The position numbers and the translations under genes are program-made. A model generated the notes under the pieces. That model had not been told where the DNA came from. It worked only from the letters and a program-made list of their open reading frames with translations, and searched no databases. Shown piece after piece: positions 33,404 to 41,309 of a stretch of DNA of 64,000 nt. Origin of the DNA: Phycisphaerales bacterium (lineage in GTDB: Bacteria; Planctomycetota; Phycisphaerae; Phycisphaerales; UBA1924). The DNA is taken from contig CP064987.1 in assembly GCA_016699835.1 (NCBI GenBank), positions 372,001 to 436,000 on the forward strand. The letters are read 5' to 3'. How positions within the stretch are numbered: the stretch's first letter is position 1; the number at the start of each line of letters is the position of its first letter.

Positions 33404-35380
33404 ATGGGGAGTGTGCGTGTGCGGATCGGTCGTGGAATGATCGTGATCGTGGTGGCGACCACCCTTGGCATGTCCTGGGGTGGAGCCAAAACCGCGTTTG
33501 CGTCTCCCGATTTCCAGCCCCGCATCCCCAGCGAGTCCCGCCTGCCCCAGCGTGCCAAGGAGAGTCTGGCGACCTTGCGTGACGCCTCTGCCGATCGGTC
33601 CTTGCGTCTCGCCGCCGCCTCGCAACTGCTGCTCGATGCGCGAGAAGAAGGCGTCGCGAGTGCCCTGGCGAATATTCTCACCGAGCAAGCCTCGACAGAT
33701 TCCGCGGGCGCGGTCCTGCTCGGCACCCTGGCGTTCTCGTCCAATCCTCCACCGGAGTTGCTCACTCCATTGCAGCAACGACTCAACTCCACCGGCGAGG
33801 CCGAACTCCCTCAACTCATCGCCGCCCTCGCTTCCTACCGCCTCCGCTCGGTGGCGGAATCCATTCTTCAGTTCGCGGCCCCGGCGCGCTCCCCCGCCGT
33901 GAGATCCGCCACCTATGCCGCCCTCGAGCGTCTCTCGGGTCGCACCGACATGCCCCGCGACGTGCAGGCGTGGACCGAGTGGCTCGATCGCGTGAAGGCG
34001 CTCAACGAGACGCGTTGGCTCGCCGAACTCGCCGCCGCCCAGGGCGCCCGCGCCGACGCCCTGTCGAACGAGGCCGCCCAGGCCAAGGACCGCCTCATCA
34101 CCGTGCTGCGCTCGAACTATCTCGACACACCCCCCGAGGATCGCACGCCCGCGCTTGTGGCGCTCCTGAATGACCCCGAGATCAGCGTCGCGTCCCTGGG
34201 CATCGAACTCGCCGTGCGAGAACTCGCCGATGGCACCCCCCTCGACCCGGCCGTCGGCGTCGCCTCGCTTTCCCTTCTCGAAAGCAGGAGTCCCTCGCTT
34301 CGCGCCAGGGCGGCCACACTCGCGAACCAGCTCGTCCCCGAGGGCGGCTCCGACGTGCTCATCCGCGCCCTGAGCGCCGAGTCCGATCCCCCCGCCGCCG
34401 CCGCGATGCTCGCCCTGGTCGCCCGTTGGCCGAGCGCCGACACCGTCGCCCCCGCGATCCGATGGCTCGCCAAACCCGGCGAGGCCCGCCCCGCCGCCGC
34501 CGCCGCCCTCTGGGACCTCGAGCGCGCGGGACGACTCACAAACGCCGAGCGCGATCAGATTCTTTCCATAATCCGCTCCATCCCACTCGACCAACGCGGC
34601 GAGTCAATGGCCAATCTCCTTGCCTCCATTGGCAACGACGACGACCGCGCCTCGCTCGTGTCCCTGCTCGACGCCCCAGTTCCGGGCCTTCGTGTCGCCG
34701 TGGCCTCCATCCTCGCGCGCGAACCGATGCACGTGGATGCCATCCTCGATGCCACGCGCCGCCACCCTTCGCTCTACCCCATCGCCGCCCGGGCCCTCGT
34801 CTGGCACAAGCCCAGCGTCGAGTCCTACACCCTCCTCCGGTCCATCAATCCGCCATCCCCCGAGGTCGGCCGCGACGCCCGACTCCTCCTCGCCCAAGGC
34901 CTCAACGTCCCGGGCCTCTTGAGCGCCGCCAAGATGGCCACCACCTCACGCGAACGCATCGATCTCCTCTCCATGCTCACCGCCGAGCCTCGCCTCATGT
35001 CCGAAGGCCTCATCCCCGGCAACGCCCGCATTATCGTCGAGGGCGGCCTCATGCTCGCGAGCGAACGCCTCAGCACACACGAGTTCGACGCCGCCCTCCG
35101 CGCCCTCGATCGCATCAGCCCCCTCGCCCGCGCGACCGATGTCGACGTGATGGACGACCTCCAGGTCCGGGCCCTTGTCGGCGCGGGACGCCTCGATCTC
35201 GCCGCCATGCTCCCCTCAACGCTCAACGCCTGGATCGAGGGCCTCCGCCTCGTCGCGGGCACGCCCCTCGCCGCCGATGTCGCCAGCGAGATCCTCGTCC
35301 GGTTTGGCTCCGAACTCAACCAGGAGCAATCCATCGAGGTCGCCGCGGCCCAGAACCAGACGGTAACTCCCGCCGATTGA
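33404..35380 (+). CDS. Exported HEAT-like helical-repeat protein
   Basis: About 658 residues. A signal-like N-terminus (GRGMIVIVVATTLGMSWGGAKTAFA|S) is followed by a long alanine- and leucine-rich chain of helix pairs, such as RSLRLAAASQLLLDAREEGVASALANIL, PAVRSATYAALERLSG and VPGLRVAVASILAREP. These look like HEAT/armadillo-type repeats, a non-enzymatic binding solenoid. I recognise no catalytic motif. Start: ATG 33404 gives a normal signal peptide; a GTG at 33341 and an ATG at 33437 are in-frame alternatives. It is convergent with the pseudokinase gene, 30 bp away. Confidence 0.72.
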   Translation: MGSVRVRIGRGMIVIVVATTLGMSWGGAKTAFASPDFQPRIPSESRLPQRAKESLATLRDASADRSLRLAAASQLLLDAREEGVASALANILTEQASTDSAGAVLLGTLAFSSNPPPELLTPLQQRLNSTGEAELPQLIAALASYRLRSVAESILQFAAPARSPAVRSATYAALERLSGRTDMPRDVQAWTEWLDRVKALNETRWLAELAAAQGARADALSNEAAQAKDRLITVLRSNYLDTPPEDRTPALVALLNDPEISVASLGIELAVRELADGTPLDPAVGVASLSLLESRSPSLRARAATLANQLVPEGGSDVLIRALSAESDPPAAAAMLALVARWPSADTVAPAIRWLAKPGEARPAAAAALWDLERAGRLTNAERDQILSIIRSIPLDQRGESMANLLASIGNDDDRASLVSLLDAPVPGLRVAVASILAREPMHVDAILDATRRHPSLYPIAARALVWHKPSVESYTLLRSINPPSPEVGRDARLLLAQGLNVPGLLSAAKMATTSRERIDLLSMLTAEPRLMSEGLIPGNARIIVEGGLMLASERLSTHEFDAALRALDRISPLARATDVDVMDDLQVRALVGAGRLDLAAMLPSTLNAWIEGLRLVAGTPLAADVASEILVRFGSELNQEQSIEVAAAQNQTVTPAD

Positions 35381-35410
35381 GCGTCGCAACCCGACAAAGT
35401 GGAGTTTGAT

Positions 35411-36433
35411 CTACGCCGCACGCCCACTGCGTCCCGCAGGCAGGCCGCGGAGACCATCGAGCCACTGTCGCAGCACGCTCTTCTTGACGCTCGCCTCGCT
35501 CGTCCCCTCGCCGAAGTTCCCGCCATTCTCGGGCGACGACGTGGACGCCGAACGCTCGATCACGCGCCCGCCGCTCCCCCCGCGCTCGCTCGGCAAAGCC
35601 GCCATCGCCTCTCCCGCCGACTCAAACCCATGGCCCAGAAGTCCCGCCGCAAACCACGCGTCCCACTCAGGCCGTGTCCGATGCCCCGCCGCCCCGCTGG
35701 AGAACGCTCCCCGATCAAACTCGCGCCCGGCCAGCATCGAGTATGCCATCGCCACGGCGTCCCGAACCTCTCGCCGAGCAAACGCCGCCACACTCGATTG
35801 CTCGATCCACCCCAACGACGCCGGCAGCCCATGCAACTCCAGCGTCACCTTCCCATACCGATCCAAGAGGCACCGCTCCGCCCGCAACGCCCCCTCAACC
35901 AACCCCCCAGCGTGCGCGACCCCAAGCCCGCCAAGCACATGCCGCATCGCCCACGCCACCTCCGAAGGAAGGATCCGACCCAACTTCGCCTCAAGGTGAT
36001 CCCGGAGCGTCCGCAACCCCGACGAATCACCAAGATACGGAGTGATCACCACCACCGCTCTCCCACCACCCTCACTCGAAAGCGTCAGCCCCTCGATCGC
36101 CAGCAGATGCGACTCACGTACACCAGCCATGGATTCCAGCGCCCCCAGCAGCCGACGCATCGAGCCGCGCGTCCCGCACCCATCGAACCGGTACAACGTG
36201 TGGCTCGTCTGCCGATCCGCGTGCACGCCCCCAAACCGCCGCGCCACAAGGCCCCTCCCGCCACGCCCCGCCCCCGCGTCCACAACCCACCGCACCTCGC
36301 CCAGCCCACGAGTCTGACGGATCAATCCCAACGTCCGCCCCTTGTGCGGGTCGGTGTTCGCATCCCTCGACTCTCTGGAGACACTCGTCCCCTTCTGAGA
36401 ATCAGTCGCAATCTCGTTTCGAACAGCGTTCAT
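35411..36433 (-). CDS. Pseudokinase-like protein (Hanks-type kinase fold without catalytic residues)
   Basis: 340 residues whose middle follows the layout of a bacterial Ser/Thr kinase: SHLLAIEGLTLSSEGGGRAVVVITPYLGD (hinge region, about 108-136), TLRDHLEAKLGRILPSEVAWAMRHVLGGLGVAHAGGLVEGALRAERCLLD (142-191) and KVTLELHGLP (195-204), then DAVAMAYSMLAG for helix F. In an active kinase the string reads HxDLKPxNxLLD and DFG. Here the catalytic Asp is Ala182, Lys is Arg184, Asn is Arg187, and the DFG Asp is Leu200 followed by His201. I see no glycine-rich loop or VAIK lysine. It is therefore probably a catalytically dead kinase serving as a binding domain. The N-terminal 35 and C-terminal 60 residues are low complexity. 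ATG 36433 has GGGAGG about eleven bases upstream. Confidence 0.6.
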   Translation of the reverse strand: MNAVRNEIATDSQKGTSVSRESRDANTDPHKGRTLGLIRQTRGLGEVRWVVDAGAGRGGRGLVARRFGGVHADRQTSHTLYRFDGCGTRGSMRRLLGALESMAGVRESHLLAIEGLTLSSEGGGRAVVVITPYLGDSSGLRTLRDHLEAKLGRILPSEVAWAMRHVLGGLGVAHAGGLVEGALRAERCLLDRYGKVTLELHGLPASLGWIEQSSVAAFARREVRDAVAMAYSMLAGREFDRGAFSSGAAGHRTRPEWDAWFAAGLLGHGFESAGEAMAALPSERGGSGGRVIERSASTSSPENGGNFGEGTSEASVKKSVLRQWLDGLRGLPAGRSGRAA

Positions 36434-36579
36434 CACTCGGGTTCCCTCCCGGCCCAACTTTATCGGCTCTTCCCGCTCCGCCGCGCCATTCCCCACCACG
36501 CCCCACTCCCGACGCCACCGCGTAGGATTCTCAAGCAATCTCGGCGCGACTCGCGCGCCACCCCACCGGAGGACCCACC

Positions 36580-37782
36580 ATGACCACCGCCACCACCAAG
36601 CCCACCACCGCCGGCAGCAAACCCGCCGATCCTCTCGCCCTTATCGACGTCGATCACGTCCGCTTCTACGCCGGCAACGCCAAGCAGGCCGCCTTCTTCT
36701 ACGCCATGGCCTTCGGTTTCAACATCACCGAGGTCAGCGACCTCACCACCGGCAACCGAAACGCCGCCGAATACCTCCTCACCCAGGGGAACATCCGCTT
36801 CCTCATCACGACCGGCCTCACCAAGGACCACCCCGCCTCGCGCCACGTCATGCACTATGGCGACGCCGTCAAGGATGTCGCCTTCACCGTGCACGACGCC
36901 GTCGCCGCGTATGAGAAGGCCCTCAAGAACGGCGCCACCTCCGCCGCCGCGCCCACCGAGGCGACCGACGCCAACGGCAGCGTCATCTCCGCATCCATCA
37001 AAACCTTCGGCGAGGTCATCCACACCTTCGTCGAACGCCGCGGTGCCTACGCCCTCCCCAACGTCAAGCAGGGCGGCCTCTTCGCCCCCACCTTCCGGAA
37101 GTTTGACGCGAACAACATCAACGAGCACAACAAGGCCCACCCCTGTGGCCTCAAATACGTCGACCACCTCGTCGGCAACGTCGAACTCGGACGCATGAAC
37201 CACTGGGTCGCCTTCTACGAGAACGTCCTCGAGTTCTCCATGTTCAAGCACTTCGACGACAAGGACATCTCCACCGAATACTCCGCACTCATGTCCAAGG
37301 TCATGGCCAGCGGCAACAACCTCATCAAGATCCCCATCAACGAGCCAGCCCCCGGCAAGAAGAAATCCCAGATCCAGGAATACCTCGACTGGCACGACAA
37401 CATGCCCGGCGTCCAGCACCTCGCCCTCCGCACCGACGACGAACTCCACTCCATCACCGAACTCCGCCGCCGCGGCGTCGACTTCCTCAGTATCCCCGAC
37501 GCCTACTACGAGCAGGTCTGGAAGCGCGTCGACGCCATGCTCACCAGCCACGGGCACACGCCCGTGAAGGAAGACCACACCCGCGTCAAGAATCTGGGCA
37601 TCCTCGTCGATGCCGACGACGAGGGCTACCTCCTCCAACTCTTCACCAAGCCTCTGCAAGACCGCCCGACGCTCTTCTTCGAGATCATCTGCCGCCGAGG
37701 CAGCCAGTCCTTCGGCAAGGGCAACTTCAAGGCCCTCTTCGAGAGCCTGGAGATCGAGCAGGGTCGCCGAGGCAACCTCTAG
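36580..37782 (+). CDS. hppD: 4-hydroxyphenylpyruvate dioxygenase
   Basis: 400 residues with two vicinal-oxygen-chelate halves. The Fe(II) ligands are visible as His196 (KYVDHLVGNV), His280 (GVQHLALRT) and Glu368 (LFFEIICRRG). HPPD oxidises 4-hydroxyphenylpyruvate to homogentisate in tyrosine catabolism. Other marks are FYENVLEFSMFKHFDDKDI and the C-terminal SFGKGNFKALFESLE. GGAGG seven bases before the ATG fixes the start. It is followed by kynB in the same direction, suggesting an aromatic amino-acid catabolic transcript. Confidence 0.95.
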   Translation: MTTATTKPTTAGSKPADPLALIDVDHVRFYAGNAKQAAFFYAMAFGFNITEVSDLTTGNRNAAEYLLTQGNIRFLITTGLTKDHPASRHVMHYGDAVKDVAFTVHDAVAAYEKALKNGATSAAAPTEATDANGSVISASIKTFGEVIHTFVERRGAYALPNVKQGGLFAPTFRKFDANNINEHNKAHPCGLKYVDHLVGNVELGRMNHWVAFYENVLEFSMFKHFDDKDISTEYSALMSKVMASGNNLIKIPINEPAPGKKKSQIQEYLDWHDNMPGVQHLALRTDDELHSITELRRRGVDFLSIPDAYYEQVWKRVDAMLTSHGHTPVKEDHTRVKNLGILVDADDEGYLLQLFTKPLQDRPTLFFEIICRRGSQSFGKGNFKALFESLEIEQGRRGNL

Positions 37783-37834
37783 TCTCCATGAGTTTGACAT
37801 TACCTGAACGCTGACCGACGTGGAGGCTCCGCGG

Positions 37835-38461
37835 ATGTCCAAGATCTACGACGTCAGCCCCCTCATCTCCCCCCGCCTCGCCGTCTGGCCCGGCGACACC
37901 GCACCCTCGCGAGATGTCCTCTGCGACCTCGCTAGAGGCGACACCGTCACCCTCTCCACCCTCCGCGCCACCGTCCACCTGGGCACTCACGCCGACGCTC
38001 CCAGCCACTACGCCCTCCAAGGCCGAACCATCGAGCACCAGCCCCTCGATCGATACCTCGGCCCCGCCCAACTCATCGACTGCCCCGTCTCGAAAAACTC
38101 CCGCGTCACCCCCACCGACCTTCGCGACACGCCCAACCGCCCGCGCGTCATCCTGCGCACTGGCACCTACCCCGATCCCACCAACTTCAATCAGGACTTT
38201 GCCGGCCTCAGCGTCGAACTCATCGATTATCTCGCCAGCAGCGGCGTCATCACCATCGCCGTCGACACGCCCAGCATTGATCTCTTCTCGTCCAAGGACC
38301 TGCCCGCACACCACGCCTGCTATCGCCACGACCTCGCCATCATCGAGGGCCTCGTGCTCGAGGGCGTCCCCAGCGGTCACTACGAACTCATCGCCCTCCC
38401 ACTCAAACTCGAGGGCTTCGACGCCAGCCCCGTCCGCGCCATCCTCCGCCGCGAAGATTAA
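37835..38461 (+). CDS. kynB: Kynurenine formamidase / cyclase-family hydrolase
   Basis: 208 residues. It starts with YDVSPLISPRLAVWPGDTAPS and has the metal-binding motif HLGTHADAPSHY (HxGTHxDxPxH) of the cyclase family, then DTPSIDLFSSKDLPAHH and LEGVPSGHYELIALPLKLEG, all close to KynB. KynB hydrolyses N-formylkynurenine to kynurenine in tryptophan degradation. The ATG at 37835 has GGAGG nine bases upstream; a GTG at 37820 falls inside that site and is rejected. The location between HPPD and aminomuconate-pathway genes supports a kynurenine role rather than another cyclase function. Confidence 0.85.
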   Translation: MSKIYDVSPLISPRLAVWPGDTAPSRDVLCDLARGDTVTLSTLRATVHLGTHADAPSHYALQGRTIEHQPLDRYLGPAQLIDCPVSKNSRVTPTDLRDTPNRPRVILRTGTYPDPTNFNQDFAGLSVELIDYLASSGVITIAVDTPSIDLFSSKDLPAHHACYRHDLAIIEGLVLEGVPSGHYELIALPLKLEGFDASPVRAILRRED

Positions 38462-38465
38462 TGTC

Positions 38466-38528
38466 CTTGGTGGCCCGCCTCTCCGAGGCAGGTCTCTTTC
38501 TTGGTGGCACCGCTCTCCAGAGCGGTGT
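38466..38528 (+). repeat. Two palindromic repeat copies between convergent genes
   Basis: Copy 1 (38467-38492) is a diverged form with GGTGGCCCGCCTCTCCGAGG, an inner inverted repeat GCCTC-TCC-GAGGC. Copy 2 (38502-38528) holds the full CACCGCTCT-CC-AGAGCGGTG palindrome preceded by TTGGTGG, the same as at 10743-10769. They fill the 81-bp gap between the convergent kynB and ClpN-RidA genes. There is no T-run on either side, so rho-independent termination is not shown, although the hairpins could block read-through or protect 3' ends. Confidence 0.85.
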
Positions 38529-38542
38529 CCGAGATCAATATC

Positions 38543-39646
38543 TCACACCATCCGCCGTGGCGAACTCATATCGCTCGGCCCCACCGTCGCGATCACCTTC
38601 ACCTCAAACGCGATCGGTGTCGGCAGACAGTTGATCTCCACCGTCGTCCGTGCCGGCGGATTCTCAGAGAAGTAATCCGCCCACAGCCGGTTGAAGATCG
38701 CAAAGTCGTTCTTCATGTCCGTCAGGAAGACCGTGACATCGACGATGTTCGCCCAACTGCTCCCGCACTCCTCCAGCACGATCCGCACGTTCTCAAAGCA
38801 CGAGCGCACCTGCGCCTCGATGTCGTGTCCGATCACGTTCCCGCGATCGTCGAGCATCACGCCGGGGATCACCTTGCTCCCGCGCTTGCGCGGGCCTAGC
38901 CCCGAGAGGAACAGCAGATTCCCCACGCGCCTCGCGTGCGGATAGTTCCCCACAGGCTCCGCCGCCGAGTGCGACACCACCGCCGAGGGGTCCGCCTTCG
39001 CCGCGGGCTTGGTCACTCCCGACGCGGCCTTCGAGACGGGCCTCGTCGAGCCTTGCGTCGCGCTTGATCGTGGCACACTCGTGACCTTCGCCTCGGGACG
39101 CGAGGATCCGGTCCCCGACTCACTCGACGAGCCGCGGTCGCCCGCGCCGCCTTTCCCCTGCCCGGACGCAACGACCGTCACCGTAGCGCTCGGCCCGGCG
39201 GGTGCCGATGGCTCGGGCTTCTTCCCTTTTCGCGCCTCGGTGATCCCGCGGTGCACCGCCATCGATGTGATCCCATGCTTCGCGAGCAGCAGCCCGAACG
39301 AGCCTTGCCCCTCGTCGGCGAGCGCGAGAAGCAAGTGCTCTGTCCCCACGTGCTCGTCGCCCATGCTCTCGGCGTGCTTCGCCGCCGTCTGCAGCGTCCA
39401 CTTTCCCGCGCACGCCGAGTCGGCCTCCTTCATCACCGCATCGACCTCGGCCTGCAGCGATTCCAGATCCACCGACATCGACGACAACGCCGCCCCCGCC
39501 TCGCTGATCGGCACCCGCGAGATCGCGTGCAGCATCTGAAAATGCGACAGATCCTCGGGCCCGCGCACCCCCGACAACGAGAACGTGTCGGTCGCGATGC
39601 TCAGCACCTGCTTCAGACTTCGAGAAAAGTTGTCCTGACCGCGCAT
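38543..39646 (-). CDS. ClpN domain fused to a RidA-family (2-aminomuconate deaminase-like) domain
   Basis: 367 residues with two recognisable parts. Residues about 30-140 form a double Clp repeat: LSHFQMLHAISRVPISEAGAALSSM, then AAKHAESMGDEHVGTEHLLLALADEGQGSFGLLLAKHGI, the ClpC/ClpA N-domain that binds substrates or adaptors in AAA+ unfoldases. A Ser/Pro/Lys linker (140-230) follows. Residues about 235-360 are a RidA/YjgF domain: HARRVGNLLFLSGLGPRKRG, DIEAQVRSCFENVRIVLEECGSSWANIVDVTVFLTDM and RTTVEINCLPTPIAFEVKVIA, with Arg333 and Glu348 at the usual RidA positions. The RidA part most resembles 2-aminomuconate deaminase, and the 2-aminomuconic-semialdehyde dehydrogenase gene lies just upstream on the same strand. 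AAGGGGAG precedes ATG 39646. How the ClpN part works without an ATPase is unknown. Confidence 0.8.
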   Translation of the reverse strand: MRGQDNFSRSLKQVLSIATDTFSLSGVRGPEDLSHFQMLHAISRVPISEAGAALSSMSVDLESLQAEVDAVMKEADSACAGKWTLQTAAKHAESMGDEHVGTEHLLLALADEGQGSFGLLLAKHGITSMAVHRGITEARKGKKPEPSAPAGPSATVTVVASGQGKGGAGDRGSSSESGTGSSRPEAKVTSVPRSSATQGSTRPVSKAASGVTKPAAKADPSAVVSHSAAEPVGNYPHARRVGNLLFLSGLGPRKRGSKVIPGVMLDDRGNVIGHDIEAQVRSCFENVRIVLEECGSSWANIVDVTVFLTDMKNDFAIFNRLWADYFSENPPARTTVEINCLPTPIAFEVKVIATVGPSDMSSPRRMV

Positions 39647-39803
39647 CGTCACTCCCCTTGCCGTGGGACCACCCGCCTCGCCTCCATCGACAACCTTCAT
39701 CGAACGCTCGAATCCATACGGCGTCGAGCGACATTATCAGACTTCCCCACATCACGCGCCCGGCACACGCCCCCCACTCCATCCTGCCGCACGCGTGCAA
39801 CAC

Positions 39804-41291
39804 TCACACCTTTACACACACGTTCTTCGTCTCGGTAAAGAACCGCAGCGCCTCCTGTCCGCCCTCGCGACCCACACCGCTCTGCCCCATGCCCCCGAAC
39901 GGCGTGCGAAGATCTCGCACCATCCAACAGTTCACCCACACGATCCCAGCCTCAATCGCCTCCGCCACACGATGCGCGCGCGACACGTCACGCGTCCACA
40001 GCGACGCCGCCAACCCGAACGGCGTCCCGTTCGCCAGCCGGATCGCCTCGTCCTCACTCGAAAACGCCGACACGCTCACCACTGGACCAAAGATCTCCTC
40101 TTGCTCCACGCGGCACGTCGGTTCCAGCCCCGACACCACCGTCGGCTCGAAGAAGAACCCGTCCGTGCAGCGCTCACCGATCGCGGGGTGCCGCGCGCGC
40201 GTCGCGCGCTGCCCGCCGCAGTGGACCGTGCCGCCGAGTTCGCGGGCGAGGGCGACGTACCCCTCGACCTTCTCCAGATGCGCGCGCGACACGAGCGCCC
40301 CCTGCTCGGTCTTCGATTCCAGCGGATCACCAATCACGAGCGCCGACGCGCGCGCCACAAGCCGCGACACGAACCGCTCGTACACCGAGTGTTCCACGTG
40401 AAACCTCGACGCGCACAGGCAAATTTCGCCCTGATTCCGGAACGCCGCCTGCACGCACGCGTCGGCCGCGGCGTCGACATCGGCGTCGGCGAAGATCACC
40501 GCCGGGTTCTTGCCGCCGAGTTCAAGCGAGAGCCGCTTGAACATGGGTCCGGCGGAGCCCTCGATGGCTCGGCCTGTGGCGGTGCCGCCGGTGAATGAGA
40601 TCGCCGGGACGTTGGGATGGATGACCAGCGGCACGCCCGCGCCGGGGCCTGAGCCGTGCACGATGTTCAGGACGCCCGGCGGGAGACCGGCCTCGATGGC
40701 GAGTTCGCTCAGGAGGAATGCGGTCATCGGCGTGAGTTCGGAGGGCTTGGCGACGGTGGTGTTGCCGGTGGCGAGGGCCGGCGCGATCTTCCAGGTGAGG
40801 AGGTACAGCGGCAGATTCCAGGGCGAGATGAGGGCGGCGACGCCACGCGGGCGGCGGAGGGTGTAGTTGAGCGTGTGCCCCGGGGTCTCGTGGAGTTGGG
40901 ATTCGGTGTGGAGGATGGCGGTCGCGAAGAAGCGGAAGTTGGCGGCGGCGCGCGGGATGTCGAGCGACCGGGCGAGAGAGAGCGGCTTGCCGTTGTCTAT
41001 GGATTCGGCCCGCGCGAGCCGGTCGGCGTCGCGCTCGATCAGATCGGCGAGACGGAGGAGCACGCGTGATCGCTCCTCGGGATGCGTGCGACTCCACGTC
41101 GGGAAGGCCGCGGCGGCCGCGTCCACGGCGGCGTCGATGTCCTCGCTGCGTGAGTCGGGCACGCGTGAGTAGACGGTCCCCGTCGAGGGATCGGTGTTGT
41201 CGAGATACTTCCCGGCCTTGGGCGGGACGAGTCGGCCGTGGATGAGATTGGCGATGGTCTGCACGAGGGGAGTGTACGCGAAGCCCGACAC
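39804..41291 (-). CDS. Aldehyde dehydrogenase, probable 2-aminomuconic 6-semialdehyde dehydrogenase
   Basis: 495 residues of the NAD(P)-dependent aldehyde dehydrogenase superfamily: Asn159 in SPWNLPLYLLTWKIAPALATGN, Glu257 in LELGGKNP, catalytic Cys291 in NQGEICLCASRF, and FGGMGQSGVGREGG near the end. SPWNLPLYLLTWKIAPALA is the version typical of the aminomuconate/2-hydroxymuconic semialdehyde group. That enzyme oxidises 2-aminomuconate 6-semialdehyde to 2-aminomuconate, which the next protein's RidA domain could deaminate. The start GTG 41291 follows AGGGAG with almost no spacing, so GTG 41264 is an alternative. The mutase gene ends 18 bp upstream on the same strand. Confidence 0.85.
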   Translation of the reverse strand: MSGFAYTPLVQTIANLIHGRLVPPKAGKYLDNTDPSTGTVYSRVPDSRSEDIDAAVDAAAAAFPTWSRTHPEERSRVLLRLADLIERDADRLARAESIDNGKPLSLARSLDIPRAAANFRFFATAILHTESQLHETPGHTLNYTLRRPRGVAALISPWNLPLYLLTWKIAPALATGNTTVAKPSELTPMTAFLLSELAIEAGLPPGVLNIVHGSGPGAGVPLVIHPNVPAISFTGGTATGRAIEGSAGPMFKRLSLELGGKNPAVIFADADVDAAADACVQAAFRNQGEICLCASRFHVEHSVYERFVSRLVARASALVIGDPLESKTEQGALVSRAHLEKVEGYVALARELGGTVHCGGQRATRARHPAIGERCTDGFFFEPTVVSGLEPTCRVEQEEIFGPVVSVSAFSSEDEAIRLANGTPFGLAASLWTRDVSRAHRVAEAIEAGIVWVNCWMVRDLRTPFGGMGQSGVGREGGQEALRFFTETKNVCVKV

Positions 41292-41309
41292 CTCCCTACG
41301 CGTGAGTGC

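Noticed and set aside
38466..38528. Bidirectional terminator between kynB and the ClpN-RidA gene
   Set aside because: The hairpins have no T-run on either strand, and the same sequence occurs inside a coding region, so it is better described as a dispersed repeat.
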